Notes: a model not told the origin generated them from the sequence alone. 64,000 nt of DNA from Gloeothece verrucosa PCC 7822 (GCF_000147335.1 NC_014501.1:1550001-1614000); one strand, 5' to 3'; positions 18,615 through 27,566 are shown, counted from the stretch's first letter. Translations and numbers: made by a program.

Positions 18615-19535
18615 GTGGAATTAAAACAAGTTATTATCGCTCATAAAGCCGGTGATCCTCAGAGTAAAATCTGGGCAGAAACCTGTGCTAAACAGTTGGA
18701 AGCCCGGCAATGTAAAGTCTTAATGGGGCCGAGTGGTTATAAAGACAACCCTTATCCCGTTTTTTTGGCTTCTACTACCTCAAATATTGACTTAGCGGTT
18801 ATTCTTGGGGGTGATGGGACTGTCCTAGCCGCCGCACGACATCTCGCCTCCCAAGGCATTCCTATCTTAGCGGTTAATGTGGGAGGACATTTAGGGTTTC
18901 TCACTGAACCCTTTGAAAAGTTTACTAATAGCGAACAAGTATGGGATCGCTTACTAAACGATCACTATGCGCTAGAACGACGCATGATGCTAGAAGCTTG
19001 TCTGTACGAGGGGGACCGTCTCTCTCCTATGGCGGTGAGCGATCACTTTTATTGCCTCAATGAAATGTGTGTCAAACCGGCCAGTATTGATCGAATGCCT
19101 ACCAGTTTTTTAGAAATGGAGGTAGATGGGGAAATTGTGGATCAATATCAGGGGGATGGCTTACTGGTGGCTACTCCTACCGGTTCAACCTGCTATACAG
19201 CCTCGGCTAATGGCCCCATTATTCATCCAGGGATGGAAGCGATCGCTGTTACCCCCATCTGTCCTTTAAGTCTTTCGAGTCGCCCTATTGTGATACCCCC
19301 AGCTTCAGTGGTCAATATCTGGCCTTTAGGAGATTACGAACTCAATACCAAACTTTGGACTGATGGGGTTTTAGCTTCTTCTATTTGGCCCGGACAATGG
19401 GTAGGAGTCAGAAAAGCTGATTTTAATGCTAATTTTATTATTTTGCGGGAAAGTTACTCTTTTTATCAGACAATTCGAGAAAAGTTGCAGTGGGCAGGAA
19501 CCCGGATTCATTATGATAACAATCACCGTCAGTAG
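18615..19535 (+). CDS. nadK: NAD kinase
   Basis: A 306-residue ATP-NAD kinase, which phosphorylates NAD to NADP. The nucleotide-binding GGDGT motif is at residues 65-69 (VILGGDGTVLAAARH), followed by GHLGFLTE and the NE-containing region (CLNEMCVK) and TPTGSTCYTASANGPIIHP, where the catalytic site residues lie. It starts with GTG at 18615; no upstream in-frame ATG gives a better N-terminus. Cyanobacteria usually carry two NAD kinases; this is one of them, and which type cannot be told from the sequence. Co-directional with sfsA, with a repeat array in the 67-base gap. Confidence 0.93.
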   Translation: MELKQVIIAHKAGDPQSKIWAETCAKQLEARQCKVLMGPSGYKDNPYPVFLASTTSNIDLAVILGGDGTVLAAARHLASQGIPILAVNVGGHLGFLTEPFEKFTNSEQVWDRLLNDHYALERRMMLEACLYEGDRLSPMAVSDHFYCLNEMCVKPASIDRMPTSFLEMEVDGEIVDQYQGDGLLVATPTGSTCYTASANGPIIHPGMEAIAVTPICPLSLSSRPIVIPPASVVNIWPLGDYELNTKLWTDGVLASSIWPGQWVGVRKADFNANFIILRESYSFYQTIREKLQWAGTRIHYDNNHRQ

Positions 19536-19632
19536 CGCCGAAAATTAATAAGAGGGGTATCTTATTTGCTAACAACTTAACCCCTCCTACACCACACTTA
19601 AACGATTAGGTTTTAAAGCTGTGTAAAATTTT

Positions 19633-19929
19633 CTATTGTGGAGAAGCCCCAGGAGAAGCCCCCGCATCAGGAGAAGCCCCAGGAGAAGCCCCAGCATCAG
19701 GAGAAGCCCCAGGAGAAGCCCCCGCATCAGGAGAAGTGGTGGCCTCTGGAGAAGGAGAAGCCCCCGCATCAGGAGAAGTGGTGGCCTCTGGAGAAGGAGA
19801 AGTCCCCGCATCAGGAGAAGTGGTGGCCTCTGGAGAAGGAGAAGACCCTCCTGTGCCGCCACCACCTGAATTACAACTTACCAATACAAAGGAAAAAGCC
19901 AAAATGAGAAGGACTTTTGTTAGTTTCAT
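19633..19929 (-). CDS. Small repeat-rich lipoprotein
   Basis: A 98-residue protein starting at the ATG at 19927-19929. The signal peptide MKLTKVLLILAFSFVLVSC ends in the lipobox LVSC, so the mature N-terminal cysteine should be lipidated. The rest is a Gly-rich spacer followed by proline/alanine/serine repeats: three copies of the 14-residue unit SPSPEATTSPDAGA (with one Thr variant), then three copies of the ten-residue SPGASPDAGA. No folded domain is visible. It is probably a flexible surface or envelope lipoprotein. The longer frame upstream uses a TTG without support. Confidence 0.7.
   Translation of the reverse strand: MKLTKVLLILAFSFVLVSCNSGGGGTGGSSPSPEATTSPDAGTSPSPEATTSPDAGASPSPEATTSPDAGASPGASPDAGASPGASPDAGASPGASPQ
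19636..19852. repeat. Tandem repeats of 42 and 30 bases in the lipoprotein gene
   Basis: About 19735-19852 holds near-identical 42-base units and 19640-19735 holds 30-base units, both codon multiples. Copies differ at one or two bases, which suggests recent slippage and likely length variation between strains. Confidence 0.85.
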
Positions 19930-20121
19930 GATCACAGTTAACAAAACGTTAAAAAATAGTGATTGAGCAATATACTAAGTGATTATTCTCAACCACGTCA
20001 ATTAAATCTTAACCCCCATATCCATTAAGAGATCAACTATTTGGTTGATTTCTCAATATTATAAAACCCCTTTGTTAAGATAAATAAACTAAATAGAAAA
20101 ACCGCAAAAATCCTTAAAACC

Positions 20122-21069
20122 ATGCAAACTACCGCCCTAGGAAAAAATGGCCCCTCTGTGACTGCCCTTGGTATTGGGACATGGGCATGGGGAGATCAAC
20201 TGTTTTGGAACTATGGAAAAACCTTCAATTCGGCTGATGTAGAAGCGGCTTTTACGGCAACAGTAGAAGCCGGAATTACCTTTTTTGATACAGCCGAAGT
20301 ATATGGGTTAGGAGAATCCGAATCACTACTAGGACGGTTTATCAAAAAAATCCACCGTCCGATAGATATTGCTACTAAATACGGCCCTGCCCCTTGGCGT
20401 TTTGGAGCCGATGCTGTTCATGATGCCCTGACAAATAGTCTCAAACGTTTACAACTCGATAAAATTACTTTATATCAAGTTCATTGGCCATTTACTTTCT
20501 TGATGAGTCAAGAAACTTTGCTCAACGCCCTTGCTTCGGAAGTAGAACGAGGTAGAATAAGCTGTATTGGGGTTAGTAATTATTCGAGTGAGCAAATGGC
20601 CTATGCTCATCAAATATTGGCAAAACGGGGCATTCCTTTGGCTGTTAATCAGGTGCAATATTCTCTGCTATATCGGAAAATAGAAACACAGGGAATTACG
20701 GCCACGGCTCAAGAATTAGGGGTAACGATTCTAGCTTATAGTCCTCTAGCCCAAGGATTATTAACGGGTAAATATAGCCCAGAAAAATCGATAACTCCTG
20801 ATGGAGCGCGTCGCCTTGACTCTCGTTTTAGTGTTAAAGGATTAGAAAAAATTGTCCCCCTGTTAAACCTTTTGCGTGAGCTAGGAAACCAATATAACAA
20901 GACACCGGCTCAAGTCGCCCTCAATTGGTTAATCGCTCAAGGAAATGTCATTCCTATCCCAGGGGCAAAAAATGCCCAACAGGCAGCCCAAAACGCGGGA
21001 GCGCTCGGATGGAGTCTCACTCGAGATCAAGTTAGCCAGTTAGAACTTGTAAGCCGCCCTTGGTTATAA
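20122..21069 (+). CDS. Aldo/keto reductase
   Basis: A 315-residue NADPH-dependent aldo/keto reductase with a TIM-barrel fold. The catalytic tetrad is visible: Asp and Tyr in FFDTAEVYG, Lys in IATKYGP and His in LYQVHWPF. The cofactor region near the end (IPIPGAKNAQQAAQNAGA) has the usual arginine/asparagine-type phosphate contacts replaced by GAKNAQQ, as in many bacterial members. Substrate not deducible. The ATG at 20122 lacks a strong Shine-Dalgarno sequence. It stands alone, with recA about 250 bases downstream. Confidence 0.9.
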   Translation: MQTTALGKNGPSVTALGIGTWAWGDQLFWNYGKTFNSADVEAAFTATVEAGITFFDTAEVYGLGESESLLGRFIKKIHRPIDIATKYGPAPWRFGADAVHDALTNSLKRLQLDKITLYQVHWPFTFLMSQETLLNALASEVERGRISCIGVSNYSSEQMAYAHQILAKRGIPLAVNQVQYSLLYRKIETQGITATAQELGVTILAYSPLAQGLLTGKYSPEKSITPDGARRLDSRFSVKGLEKIVPLLNLLRELGNQYNKTPAQVALNWLIAQGNVIPIPGAKNAQQAAQNAGALGWSLTRDQVSQLELVSRPWL

Positions 21070-21250
21070 TTCGTATTCTCACTGATGACTCAAACGATCG
21101 CAAAACTATACAGTGAGAACAATTTCCATCAAAAAAAGCTACAATAGTCAAATACTGATGTACTATTAAGCTAGTGCTTAGTTAATAGCCTTTAGTGATC
21201 AGCTTTGTCAGGCACTTTGATGGCGCGAAGTATGTACCGAAAAACTGACC

Positions 21251-21280
21251 TTAGACTAATGACTAATAACTAATGGCTAA
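21251..21280. repeat. Heptamer repeat array upstream of recA
   Basis: Units of GACTAAT / ACTAATG occur in tandem (the reverse-strand form of TCATTAG). An in-frame ATG inside the array would extend RecA by 14 residues, but those codons are repeat-derived and lack family support. Confidence 0.75.
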
Positions 21281-21314
21281 TCAAAAAACCTCCTATAAAC
21301 AGCGTGAGACGTTA

Positions 21315-22385
21315 ATGGCTACCATTACCAACAATCCTGATAAAGAAAAAGCTTTAAACTTAGTCCTTAATCAAATAGAGCGCAGCTTCGGGAAAGGATC
21401 GATCATGCGCTTAGGGGATGCGGCGCGGATGCGAGTCGAAACCATCCCGAGTGGTGCTTTAACCTTAGATTTAGCCTTGGGAGGCGGCTTACCTAAAGGT
21501 CGTGTGATTGAAATCTACGGGCCTGAAAGTTCAGGGAAAACCACCTTGGCCCTTCATGCGCTCGCCGAAGTGCAAAAAGCTGGCGGAGTAGCCGCTTTCG
21601 TGGATGCAGAACACGCTTTAGACCCAACCTATGCTGAAGCATTAGGCGTTGACATTCACAACCTTCTAGTGGCACAACCGGATACAGGGGAATCAGCCCT
21701 AGAAATAGTCGATCAATTAGTGAGATCGGCGGCGGTAGATATAGTAGTGGTAGACTCTGTAGCCGCCCTAGTGCCTCGGGCTGAAATAGAAGGAGAAATG
21801 GGGGATAATCAGGTGGGCCTACAGGCTCGACTGATGAGTAAAGCCCTGAGAAAAATTGCTGGTAATATTGGTAAATCTGGCTGTGTAGTCATTTTCTTAA
21901 ACCAATTGCGGCAAAAAATAGGTGTTACCTATGGCAGTCCAGAAGTAACCACAGGCGGAACGGCTTTAAAATTTTATGCCTCGGTGCGCTTAGACATTCG
22001 TCGCATTCAAACCCTCAAAAAAGGCAGTGAGGGAGAATATGGAATTCGCGCTAAGGTAAAAGTGGCTAAAAATAAAGTAGCGCCTCCCTTTAGAATTGCT
22101 GAGTTTGATATTATTTTTGGCAAGGGGATCTCCCAGATGGGTTGCATGATAGACATGGCAGAACATACCGATGTCATCACCCGTAAAGGGGCATGGTATA
22201 GCTATAACGGCGATAATATTGCCCAAGGCCGAGATAATGCCGTTAAGTATTTAGAAGAAAACCCCGACACAGCAGTCATAATTGAAAAGCAAGTGCGGGA
22301 AAAACTTGATATTGCTTCTCTGTCTTTTGCAGGGTCTACCAGTGAAGACGAGGAAGAATTTGAGCCGGTTGAGGCTGAGGAATAA
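21315..22385 (+). CDS. recA: Recombinase RecA
   Basis: A 356-residue RecA, the strand-exchange ATPase of homologous recombination and the co-protease for LexA. Walker A is GPESSGKT, followed by the catalytic E-containing [10 protein letters not shown], the L1 loop region and NQLRQKIG at the L2 loop. The start at 21315 gives [18 protein letters not shown], the normal cyanobacterial N-terminus; the upstream ATG at 21273 lies in repeat-derived sequence. The C-terminus is acidic ([13 protein letters not shown]), as expected. I found no LexA box in the 250 bases upstream, although lexA in this window has one. Followed by a good terminator. Confidence 0.97.
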   Translation: MATITNNPDKEKALNLVLNQIERSFGKGSIMRLGDAARMRVETIPSGALTLDLALGGGLPKGRVIEIYGPESSGKTTLALHALAEVQKAGGVAAFVDAEHALDPTYAEALGVDIHNLLVAQPDTGESALEIVDQLVRSAAVDIVVVDSVAALVPRAEIEGEMGDNQVGLQARLMSKALRKIAGNIGKSGCVVIFLNQLRQKIGVTYGSPEVTTGGTALKFYASVRLDIRRIQTLKKGSEGEYGIRAKVKVAKNKVAPPFRIAEFDIIFGKGISQMGCMIDMAEHTDVITRKGAWYSYNGDNIAQGRDNAVKYLEENPDTAVIIEKQVREKLDIASLSFAGSTSEDEEEFEPVEAEE

Positions 22386-22458
22386 AGATATTTAAGGTAA
22401 TATTAGCTGTTTTTGAGCTTAAATAATTACCTTATAGAAAATGATCCCCTAATCCCTG

Positions 22459-22489
22459 TAGAGACGTTGCCTAGAGCGTCTCTATTTTT
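22459..22489 (+). terminator. Rho-independent terminator of recA
   Basis: TAGAGACG (22459-22466) pairs with CGTCTCTA (22477-22484), followed by TTTTT. It lies between the convergent recA and DUF3493 genes and probably serves recA. Confidence 0.8.
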
Positions 22490-22492
22490 AAC

Positions 22493-22768
22493 TTATTTGC
22501 TTTTTTGTTCTAAGCGAAACAGCCAGATCATCAAAGCCACAAGACCCACCTGTAAGGCGAAATTAGGCAAAGCCTCGGTTACATTTGCGCCTGCCGCTAA
22601 TTTGGCTAGAAATACCACAGCACCGATCAATCCAGAAGCCCCAAAGGCGAAATAGAAGAAGATTCTAAAACCTTTATAGGGGGCACTCGCTTCGGCTTTG
22701 AGCCGCGCTAATTTTTCTGGATCAAGCTTAGGGCGAGAGTTTGTCTTAGAGGGGCGGTTGTTGCTCAT
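22493..22768 (-). CDS. DUF3493 domain membrane protein
   Basis: A 91-residue protein with a basic, soluble N-terminus (residues 1-25), the conserved LARLKAEASAPYKGFRIFFYFAFGASGLIGA block, and two membrane segments (about 34-56 and 69-84). This is the DUF3493 family of cyanobacteria and chloroplasts; plant relatives include LPA3-like proteins linked to photosystem II assembly. A thylakoid location and photosynthetic role are inferred from the family. Start ATG at 22766-22768. Confidence 0.8.
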   Translation of the reverse strand: MSNNRPSKTNSRPKLDPEKLARLKAEASAPYKGFRIFFYFAFGASGLIGAVVFLAKLAAGANVTEALPNFALQVGLVALMIWLFRLEQKSK

Positions 22769-22810
22769 GTTGCTTTTGCTTTGGCGTTTTAGTGCTATTT
22801 TGGGTTATAC

Positions 22811-22816
22811 TATAAT
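22811..22816 (+). promoter_or_regulatory. -10 element of the tRNA-Thr promoter
   Basis: TATAAT lies eight bases before the tRNA 5' end. No strong -35 is visible at normal spacing. Confidence 0.5.
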
Positions 22817-22823
22817 TCTGTCT

Positions 22824-22895
22824 GCCGATGTAGCTCAGTGGTAGAGCATTCGATTCGTAATCGAATGGTCGTGAGTTCAAATCTCATCATCGGCT
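22824..22895 (+). tRNA. trnT: tRNA-Thr (anticodon CGT)
   Basis: A 72-base cloverleaf. The acceptor stem GCCGATG pairs with CATCGGC, the D arm is AGCTCAGTGGTAGAGCA, and the anticodon stem TTCGA/TCGAA holds the loop TTCGTAA with anticodon CGT. The T arm is GTGAG-TTCAAAT-CTCAT and the discriminator base is T. The CCA end is not encoded. It reads the ACG codon. Confidence 0.96.
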
Positions 22896-22916
22896 TGTCA
22901 AAAAATAGCGAATAAC

Positions 22917-22983
22917 AACGAAACCATAAGGGTTTCAGCCTCAGCCCAAGAGATTCAGCTAGACTCTTAGGGTTTCGTTTTTT
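22917..22983 (+). terminator. Long hairpin terminator after tRNA-Thr
   Basis: The outer arms AACGAAACC (22917-22925) and GGTTTCGTT (22971-22979) enclose a structured stretch with inner inverted words, followed by a T-run to 22983. Confidence 0.75.
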
Positions 22984-23152
22984 CTATAAAAACTTGCATT
23001 TTGTCTATCATTTTGAGATTTAACAAGTTTTACTATTGCCCCTACCACACTTATTTACCTGGTATATCCTAACGCCATTCATCATATTTTTAGTATTAAT
23101 GAAACTGGTGTAAGCGGCAGGATATGATATCACGAAGGTTTGTTTTTTTCTT

Positions 23153-23557
23153 TTAGGTTAAATGTTTTATTTGATGGTGAATTAAGTTTTGTAATTGATT
23201 GGCTACTTCAACGCGATGACAGCGTTTACAATCCATTTCAGCACAAAGTAATAATACCGTTTTCCCCTTCGCTTTTTTAGCAATATTTTTTAAAACCTGA
23301 TTGGCTTTTTCAGGATCAGGAGAAATCCATATATTTGTGCCTGAATCATTTCTTTCAATTTTAGCTCTTATAATTGACCATCGTGGATATCTTTTATCAA
23401 ACTCTAGCTCACGATATCTAATAGGATAAATTCTAATCCATTGTAAAGGATTATCTTGGTCATCCAGCAATATCCCTGCTGTACAGACCGTTTCTCTATA
23501 CTTTCTACTAATAGACGGGTAAGTTTTAGTAGCGATTAATATTTTTCTTGTTTCCAT
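23153..23557 (-). CDS. Hypothetical protein with DUF488-like C-terminus
   Basis: A 134-residue protein. Residues 1-65 (KILIATKTYPSISRKY, then VCTAGILLDDQDNPLQWIRIYPIRYRE) resemble the start of larger bacterial proteins that begin with a KTYP...CTAGI...RIYP pattern. Residues 98-122 contain LLLCAEMDCKRCHRVEVANQL, the LCAE...CHR signature of DUF488, so the protein looks like a compact join of two known parts. It is shorter than the full-length relatives I recall, so it may be an internally deleted derivative. No function assigned. Isolated between a tRNA terminator and the ycf66 gene. Confidence 0.65.
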   Translation of the reverse strand: METRKILIATKTYPSISRKYRETVCTAGILLDDQDNPLQWIRIYPIRYRELEFDKRYPRWSIIRAKIERNDSGTNIWISPDPEKANQVLKNIAKKAKGKTVLLLCAEMDCKRCHRVEVANQLQNLIHHQIKHLT

Positions 23558-23643
23558 ATTTTAAGCAAAAAAGTTGATATGCTGTTAATCAATAACAGCA
23601 TCACAATAATAAAATTTTTAACCTTCCTCTATTGTTCAAAAGT

Positions 23644-24960
23644 TTACTCAGTTTTATCGGATTTTTCCTCTTTTACCTCTGACTCTTTTTTATCAGTTAG
23701 CGGCTCAATTTCTTTAGATTCAACCGGTTGAGTGGGAGTAACTTTCTCTTCAAAAGAAGCAGTGGGTTCACTGACTTCAGCTTCAGATTTAGCTAACTCA
23801 GGTTGATTTTCAACCACCGTTTCTGCGGCAGTATCAGCAACAATGGGAGTAACTTTCTCTTGGGGAGAGGGAGTTGGTTGATTCACTTCAGCTTCAGATT
23901 TAGCTAACTCAGGCTGATTTTCAATCACCGTTTCTGCGGTTGTATCAGCAACAAACGGTTCAAATACATAATCTGTGGTTTCTTCGGTAACTTCTTCAGG
24001 TGATCGATAAGCTTCTATAACCGTTTCCTCGTGATTATCAGGAACATAAGTTTCAAATTCATCCTCGGCTGAATTTTCGGGAGTGGCGGCTGTTGGAGTC
24101 GGTTGATCTTTTAATGGAGAGGGAGAAGGGGTTTTTTCCAGAGGTTCGGTTGTATTGGAGGGTTCGTCAAATTCAATTTCCGGTTCAGATTGAGCGATCG
24201 CCTGAATTTTGCTTGCCGGTTTAGGTTGAGCAGTAGGCTTTTTGCCGAAACCGAATAGGTTTTTCCATGAGAACCCTTTCTTTTGTTTAGTTTTAGGTGG
24301 AGTTGGAGCGGGAGTTGTATCTTCTACAGTAGCTTTTTTGGGAAATTCGCTCAACGTTTTCGGGGTTTCTTCAGGGATAGGTTGAGGTTGTTCCACTTGC
24401 GCCACAACAAAAACCTCTTCTTCGGTTTCGGGTTCTACCGTAACGGGTGTTTCTATGTTTTCTGCTGTTACTGTTTCGAGAATTTCTTGAGCAACGGTTT
24501 CAGTTGTAGAATCTTCTGTAACGCTTAGAGAGGGTGAAGCGAGTGCTGCCTCATTTTCAGGGGGAATAAAAGTTTCTGCCGCCGGTGAGGGGGTAGCTTG
24601 AGGGGTTTCTTGGGGAGTAGGTGCAGGCGAGGCTTTTTTCGCTTTAGGGGAACCTAGGCGGTTTTGCACCCATTGCACGACGGAGAATTCTGCAACGGGT
24701 TGATCAGGATATGCGATCGCTCGTCTTAATTTGGCGATTTGCCATCCGAAGGAGATGATCAGAATTACAGCCGCACTTTGTCCTAACAAAACTGCGCCAG
24801 TGATGAGTCCGGCACACAACCACAGAACTAGAGCATAAAATAAACCGATGCCACTCCACAAAAAATCATCTTTACGATGAATAACTGGGGAAAAAAAAGC
24901 CTGACTGAAAAGGATTAAACTGTAGACAGCAATGGCGATCGCTAGAATGTAGGGCAACAT
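23644..24960 (-). CDS. ycf66: Ycf66 family protein with long disordered tail
   Basis: A 438-residue protein. Residues 1-85 are the Ycf66 membrane domain: MLPYILAIAIAVYSLILF, then the conserved FFSPVIHRKDDFLWSGIGLFYALVLWLCAG and a third hydrophobic segment. Ycf66 is conserved in cyanobacteria and some plastids and its function is unknown. Residues about 105-438 are a Pro/Glu/Thr/Ser/Val-rich tail that looks disordered, with a basic island (KQKKGFSWKNLFGFGKK) near residue 230. The tail carries a 37-residue tandem repeat near its end. The tail is much longer than the domain itself and should be soluble and highly acidic. Stands alone. Confidence 0.82.
   Translation of the reverse strand: MLPYILAIAIAVYSLILFSQAFFSPVIHRKDDFLWSGIGLFYALVLWLCAGLITGAVLLGQSAAVILIISFGWQIAKLRRAIAYPDQPVAEFSVVQWVQNRLGSPKAKKASPAPTPQETPQATPSPAAETFIPPENEAALASPSLSVTEDSTTETVAQEILETVTAENIETPVTVEPETEEEVFVVAQVEQPQPIPEETPKTLSEFPKKATVEDTTPAPTPPKTKQKKGFSWKNLFGFGKKPTAQPKPASKIQAIAQSEPEIEFDEPSNTTEPLEKTPSPSPLKDQPTPTAATPENSAEDEFETYVPDNHEETVIEAYRSPEEVTEETTDYVFEPFVADTTAETVIENQPELAKSEAEVNQPTPSPQEKVTPIVADTAAETVVENQPELAKSEAEVSEPTASFEEKVTPTQPVESKEIEPLTDKKESEVKEEKSDKTE
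23734..23955 (-). repeat. 111-base imperfect tandem repeat in the ycf66 tail
   Basis: Two copies of a 37-codon unit (encoding VADTxAETVxENQPELAKSEAEV and following residues) lie end to end, offset by 111 bases. The first half of each unit is nearly identical, the second half has diverged. Confidence 0.8.
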
Positions 24961-25250
24961 GAGGGCTTACTCCTTCGGTGTTCTCCTTTTTTATTGTGCG
25001 TCAAGTTGTCCCTTTATTGCCAATTGATTCACAGAAATTCTATCTTTTTTGGTAGAGGGCAAAAAACTTCTGCCTATTTAGATTATCTTTCTCTAACCCG
25101 ATGTCAATGAAACATCCATAAGATTATTAGTATATTTCTATACTTGGCGGCACTAGAATTGACTTGGCTCAAATTCAGGCCAGGATCTGTTAATGAAACT
25201 GGGAAAATGGGGAATTCTAGAACTAGAACCCGTTGTTTTTCAGAAGCGAG

Positions 25251-25988
25251 ATGACTATATATCTGTACTATGAGATTCTGGGACTTGAACCATTAGCCTC
25301 CCCCGAAGAAGTGAAAGCGGCTTACCGTCAGTTAGTTAAAATTTGGCATCCCGACTGTTTCCCGAATGATCCTCAACGGCAAAAAGAAGCCGAGATAAAA
25401 TTTAAACAAATTTTAGAAGCTTATGAGGCGTTAAAAGACTATGAACCGGGTTCTCCTGAGACAAAGTTCCATCGGGGAATGACCACTAAAAAAACTGAGC
25501 CTGAAACTTTTTATCAACGGGGGATAGAATATATTCAACAGGAAAAGTATCAAGAGGCAATTAACGCATTTTCTCAGGCCATTCGTTTTAACCCGAATTA
25601 TCTTGAAGCCTATCAATCTCGTGCTTTTATTTTATCTAAACTGGGTTTTGATCGGCGAGCAGAAGCCGATTTTCAAAAAGTTGCTATCCTTAAGTTGAAA
25701 AAAAAAATTGACCCTAATTTTTCTGATCAAACCTCTGCATCTAAAACTGACGCAACTGATTTTGTTAATGACACTTCTGCAAATTCTTCTCCATCTTCTG
25801 AACCTGAACAAACAGTATCTCAAAGGCCATCGGGTTGTTCTGCTTTTCCTAGATGGGTTCTTCAAGAGACTGTGATCGGTCATTCGCAGGTTGTTTCATC
25901 TGTCGCTTTTAGTAAGGATGGTCTGCTTTTTGCCACAGGTAGAATAGGCGGCGTTATTGGTTGGTTAATTAGAGGCGGGAGAATTTAA
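25251..25988 (+). pseudogene. J-domain/TPR protein with truncated WD40 region
   Basis: Counting from the ATG at 25251, residues 1-65 are a DnaJ domain with the HPD motif at 33-35, which stimulates Hsp70. Residues 85-150 contain TPR repeats ([21 protein letters not shown] and the next unit). After a Ser/Thr-rich linker the frame enters the first WD40 repeat ([23 protein letters not shown]), then breaks at about residue 230 into 15 unrelated residues and a stop. Cyanobacterial J-TPR-WD40 proteins normally continue through a full beta propeller, so the C-terminus has been lost, probably by a deletion that joined it to repeat-rich DNA. The remaining J-TPR part might still be expressed. Confidence 0.7.
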
Positions 25989-26018
25989 TCTTATCGGGTA
26001 GATGTACAATTATAATTT

Positions 26019-26109
26019 AGCCTGCCTTCGCAGGCTTCGTCCGTAGAGCCTTTTCCTTCAGGGTTAGGGACAAAAAATGATCCCCCCCAACCCCCCTTAT
26101 TAAGGGGGG
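26019..26109. repeat. Dispersed palindromic repeats between convergent genes
   Basis: Two elements lie here: AGCCTGC (26019-26025) with GCAGGCT (26030-26036), and a C6-TTATTAA-G6 palindrome (26091-26109). The second recurs in related form near 30341-30376. They may also end transcription from both sides. Confidence 0.7.
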
Positions 26110-26119
26110 AGTATGAGAA

Positions 26120-27502
26120 CTATAATTTCAATTTCTCCCCACGAATTGCACAATCTAACAACTCTATCGGGTGCATCAAAGGAACCTGTTTACCCTGCAA
26201 TTCTAAATGCTTTTTAATCTGCAAAGAACAACCCGGGTTAGGAGAAGCAATTAACGTCGCACCCGTATTCAATAAATTCGTCACTTTTTGCTGTCCTAAC
26301 TCTTCAGCTACCTCCGGCTGCAACATATTATAAACTCCGGCACTGCCGCAACACAAAGCCGCATCTATGGGTTCTTTCAACCTCACTCCGGGGATATTCT
26401 GCAACACTTGACGGGGTTGTACACTAATTTTTTGCCCATGTAACAAATGACAAGCATCTTGATAAACGATGGTTAAATCACCTTTTGTTAAGGGTTGAAG
26501 CGGCGCTGTAACTCCCACTTCTGCCAAAAACTCTTGAACATCTTTAACCTGATCCGAAAACGCTTCACCTTTTTCCTTATACTCAGGGTCATCGGCTAAA
26601 ATATGTCCATATTCTTTTAAAGTATGACCACATCCAGCCGCATTAATAATCACATAATCCACCCCCGTACCGGCAAAACTCTCTATCATTTGTCTTGCTA
26701 AAGCTTGAGCCTGTTTTTCTTGTCCTTGGTGGGCGGGTAAAGCGGCACAACATCCCTGAGTTTTTGGGATAACCACCTCACATCCATTAGCCGTTAAAAC
26801 CCTGACGGTTGCCTCATTAACGGGCGAGAAAAATAGACGCTGAACACAACCTAAAACCATTCCCACTCGATAACGTTTCTCACCTTGGGCAGGGATAACA
26901 TCGGGATAATTTTGAGTAAATGATTGGGCCGTTATTTCGGGTAATATAGACTCCATAGCGGCTAGGCGAGGAAAGAATTTTTTCAATAACCCTGTCGCCC
27001 GAACTAATTTTTGTAAGCCTAACTTTTGGTAAACCCACAAAAGAGGAAGTAATAACTTTAATCTGGCAGGATAAGGAAACAGATTAAAAATTAAGGTTCT
27101 AATTAACTTATCTTGTAAACTTCGGGGTTGATTTCGTTCCACTTGGGGACGGGTAGTGGCAATTAATTGATCATATTTTACCCCTGACGGACAAGTGGAA
27201 ACACAAGCTAAACAGCCTAAACAAGTATCAAAATGTTGAGTCGTGGTTTCATCTAAAGCCGCTTGTCCTTTATTAATACCATTCATGAGATAAATTCTCC
27301 CTCTAGGTGAATCCATCTCTTTTCCGATCACGCGATAACTCGGACAAGTGGATAAACAAAAGCCGCAGTGAACACAACTATCAATTAATTCTTGTTTTGG
27401 AGGATTTTTCGGATCAAACCCTTTAACTTCTTCTAATTGTTTTTGAAAATTAAAACTGCTCGATTCTAGAGAATTATTAACTAAATTTTCTGAGGTTTGC
27501 AT
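26120..27502 (-). CDS. glcF: Glycolate dehydrogenase iron-sulfur subunit GlcF
   Basis: A 460-residue (4Fe-4S) protein. Two ferredoxin-type clusters are visible: C43, C46, C49, C53 (CVHCGFCLSTCP) and C94, C97, C100, C104 (CLGCLACVSTCP). Two cysteine-rich CCG domains follow (GCCAALPAHQGQ and QDACHLLHGQ, then CCGSAGVYNML). GlcF passes electrons from glycolate oxidation in the photorespiratory 2-phosphoglycolate pathway. The gene follows the FAD subunit gene after a 62-base gap that holds a hairpin repeat. The catalytic GlcD subunit is not in this window. Confidence 0.92.
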   Translation of the reverse strand: MQTSENLVNNSLESSSFNFQKQLEEVKGFDPKNPPKQELIDSCVHCGFCLSTCPSYRVIGKEMDSPRGRIYLMNGINKGQAALDETTTQHFDTCLGCLACVSTCPSGVKYDQLIATTRPQVERNQPRSLQDKLIRTLIFNLFPYPARLKLLLPLLWVYQKLGLQKLVRATGLLKKFFPRLAAMESILPEITAQSFTQNYPDVIPAQGEKRYRVGMVLGCVQRLFFSPVNEATVRVLTANGCEVVIPKTQGCCAALPAHQGQEKQAQALARQMIESFAGTGVDYVIINAAGCGHTLKEYGHILADDPEYKEKGEAFSDQVKDVQEFLAEVGVTAPLQPLTKGDLTIVYQDACHLLHGQKISVQPRQVLQNIPGVRLKEPIDAALCCGSAGVYNMLQPEVAEELGQQKVTNLLNTGATLIASPNPGCSLQIKKHLELQGKQVPLMHPIELLDCAIRGEKLKL

Positions 27503-27545
27503 AATGGGTTTCTACGTATTTTTAATAAAAATTATTGTCAGGAAA

Positions 27546-27566
27546 GGGCGCAAGCCTTGCGCCCCT
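27546..27566. repeat. Hairpin repeat between glcE and glcF
   Basis: GGGCGCAA and TTGCGCCC flank a two-base centre (about 27546-27563), followed by CTAC. This is a common short mobile-looking hairpin word; it sits in the glcE-glcF junction, just past the glcE stop codon. Confidence 0.7.

Noticed and set aside
19587..19966. Frames over the lipoprotein repeats
   Set aside because: Repetitive out-of-frame translations (for example LLLLQRPP) of the real repeat-rich lipoprotein on the minus strand.
21070..21314. LexA box upstream of recA
   Set aside because: I looked for RGTACNNNDGTWCB on both strands by eye and found no match; GTAC words there fail the second half.
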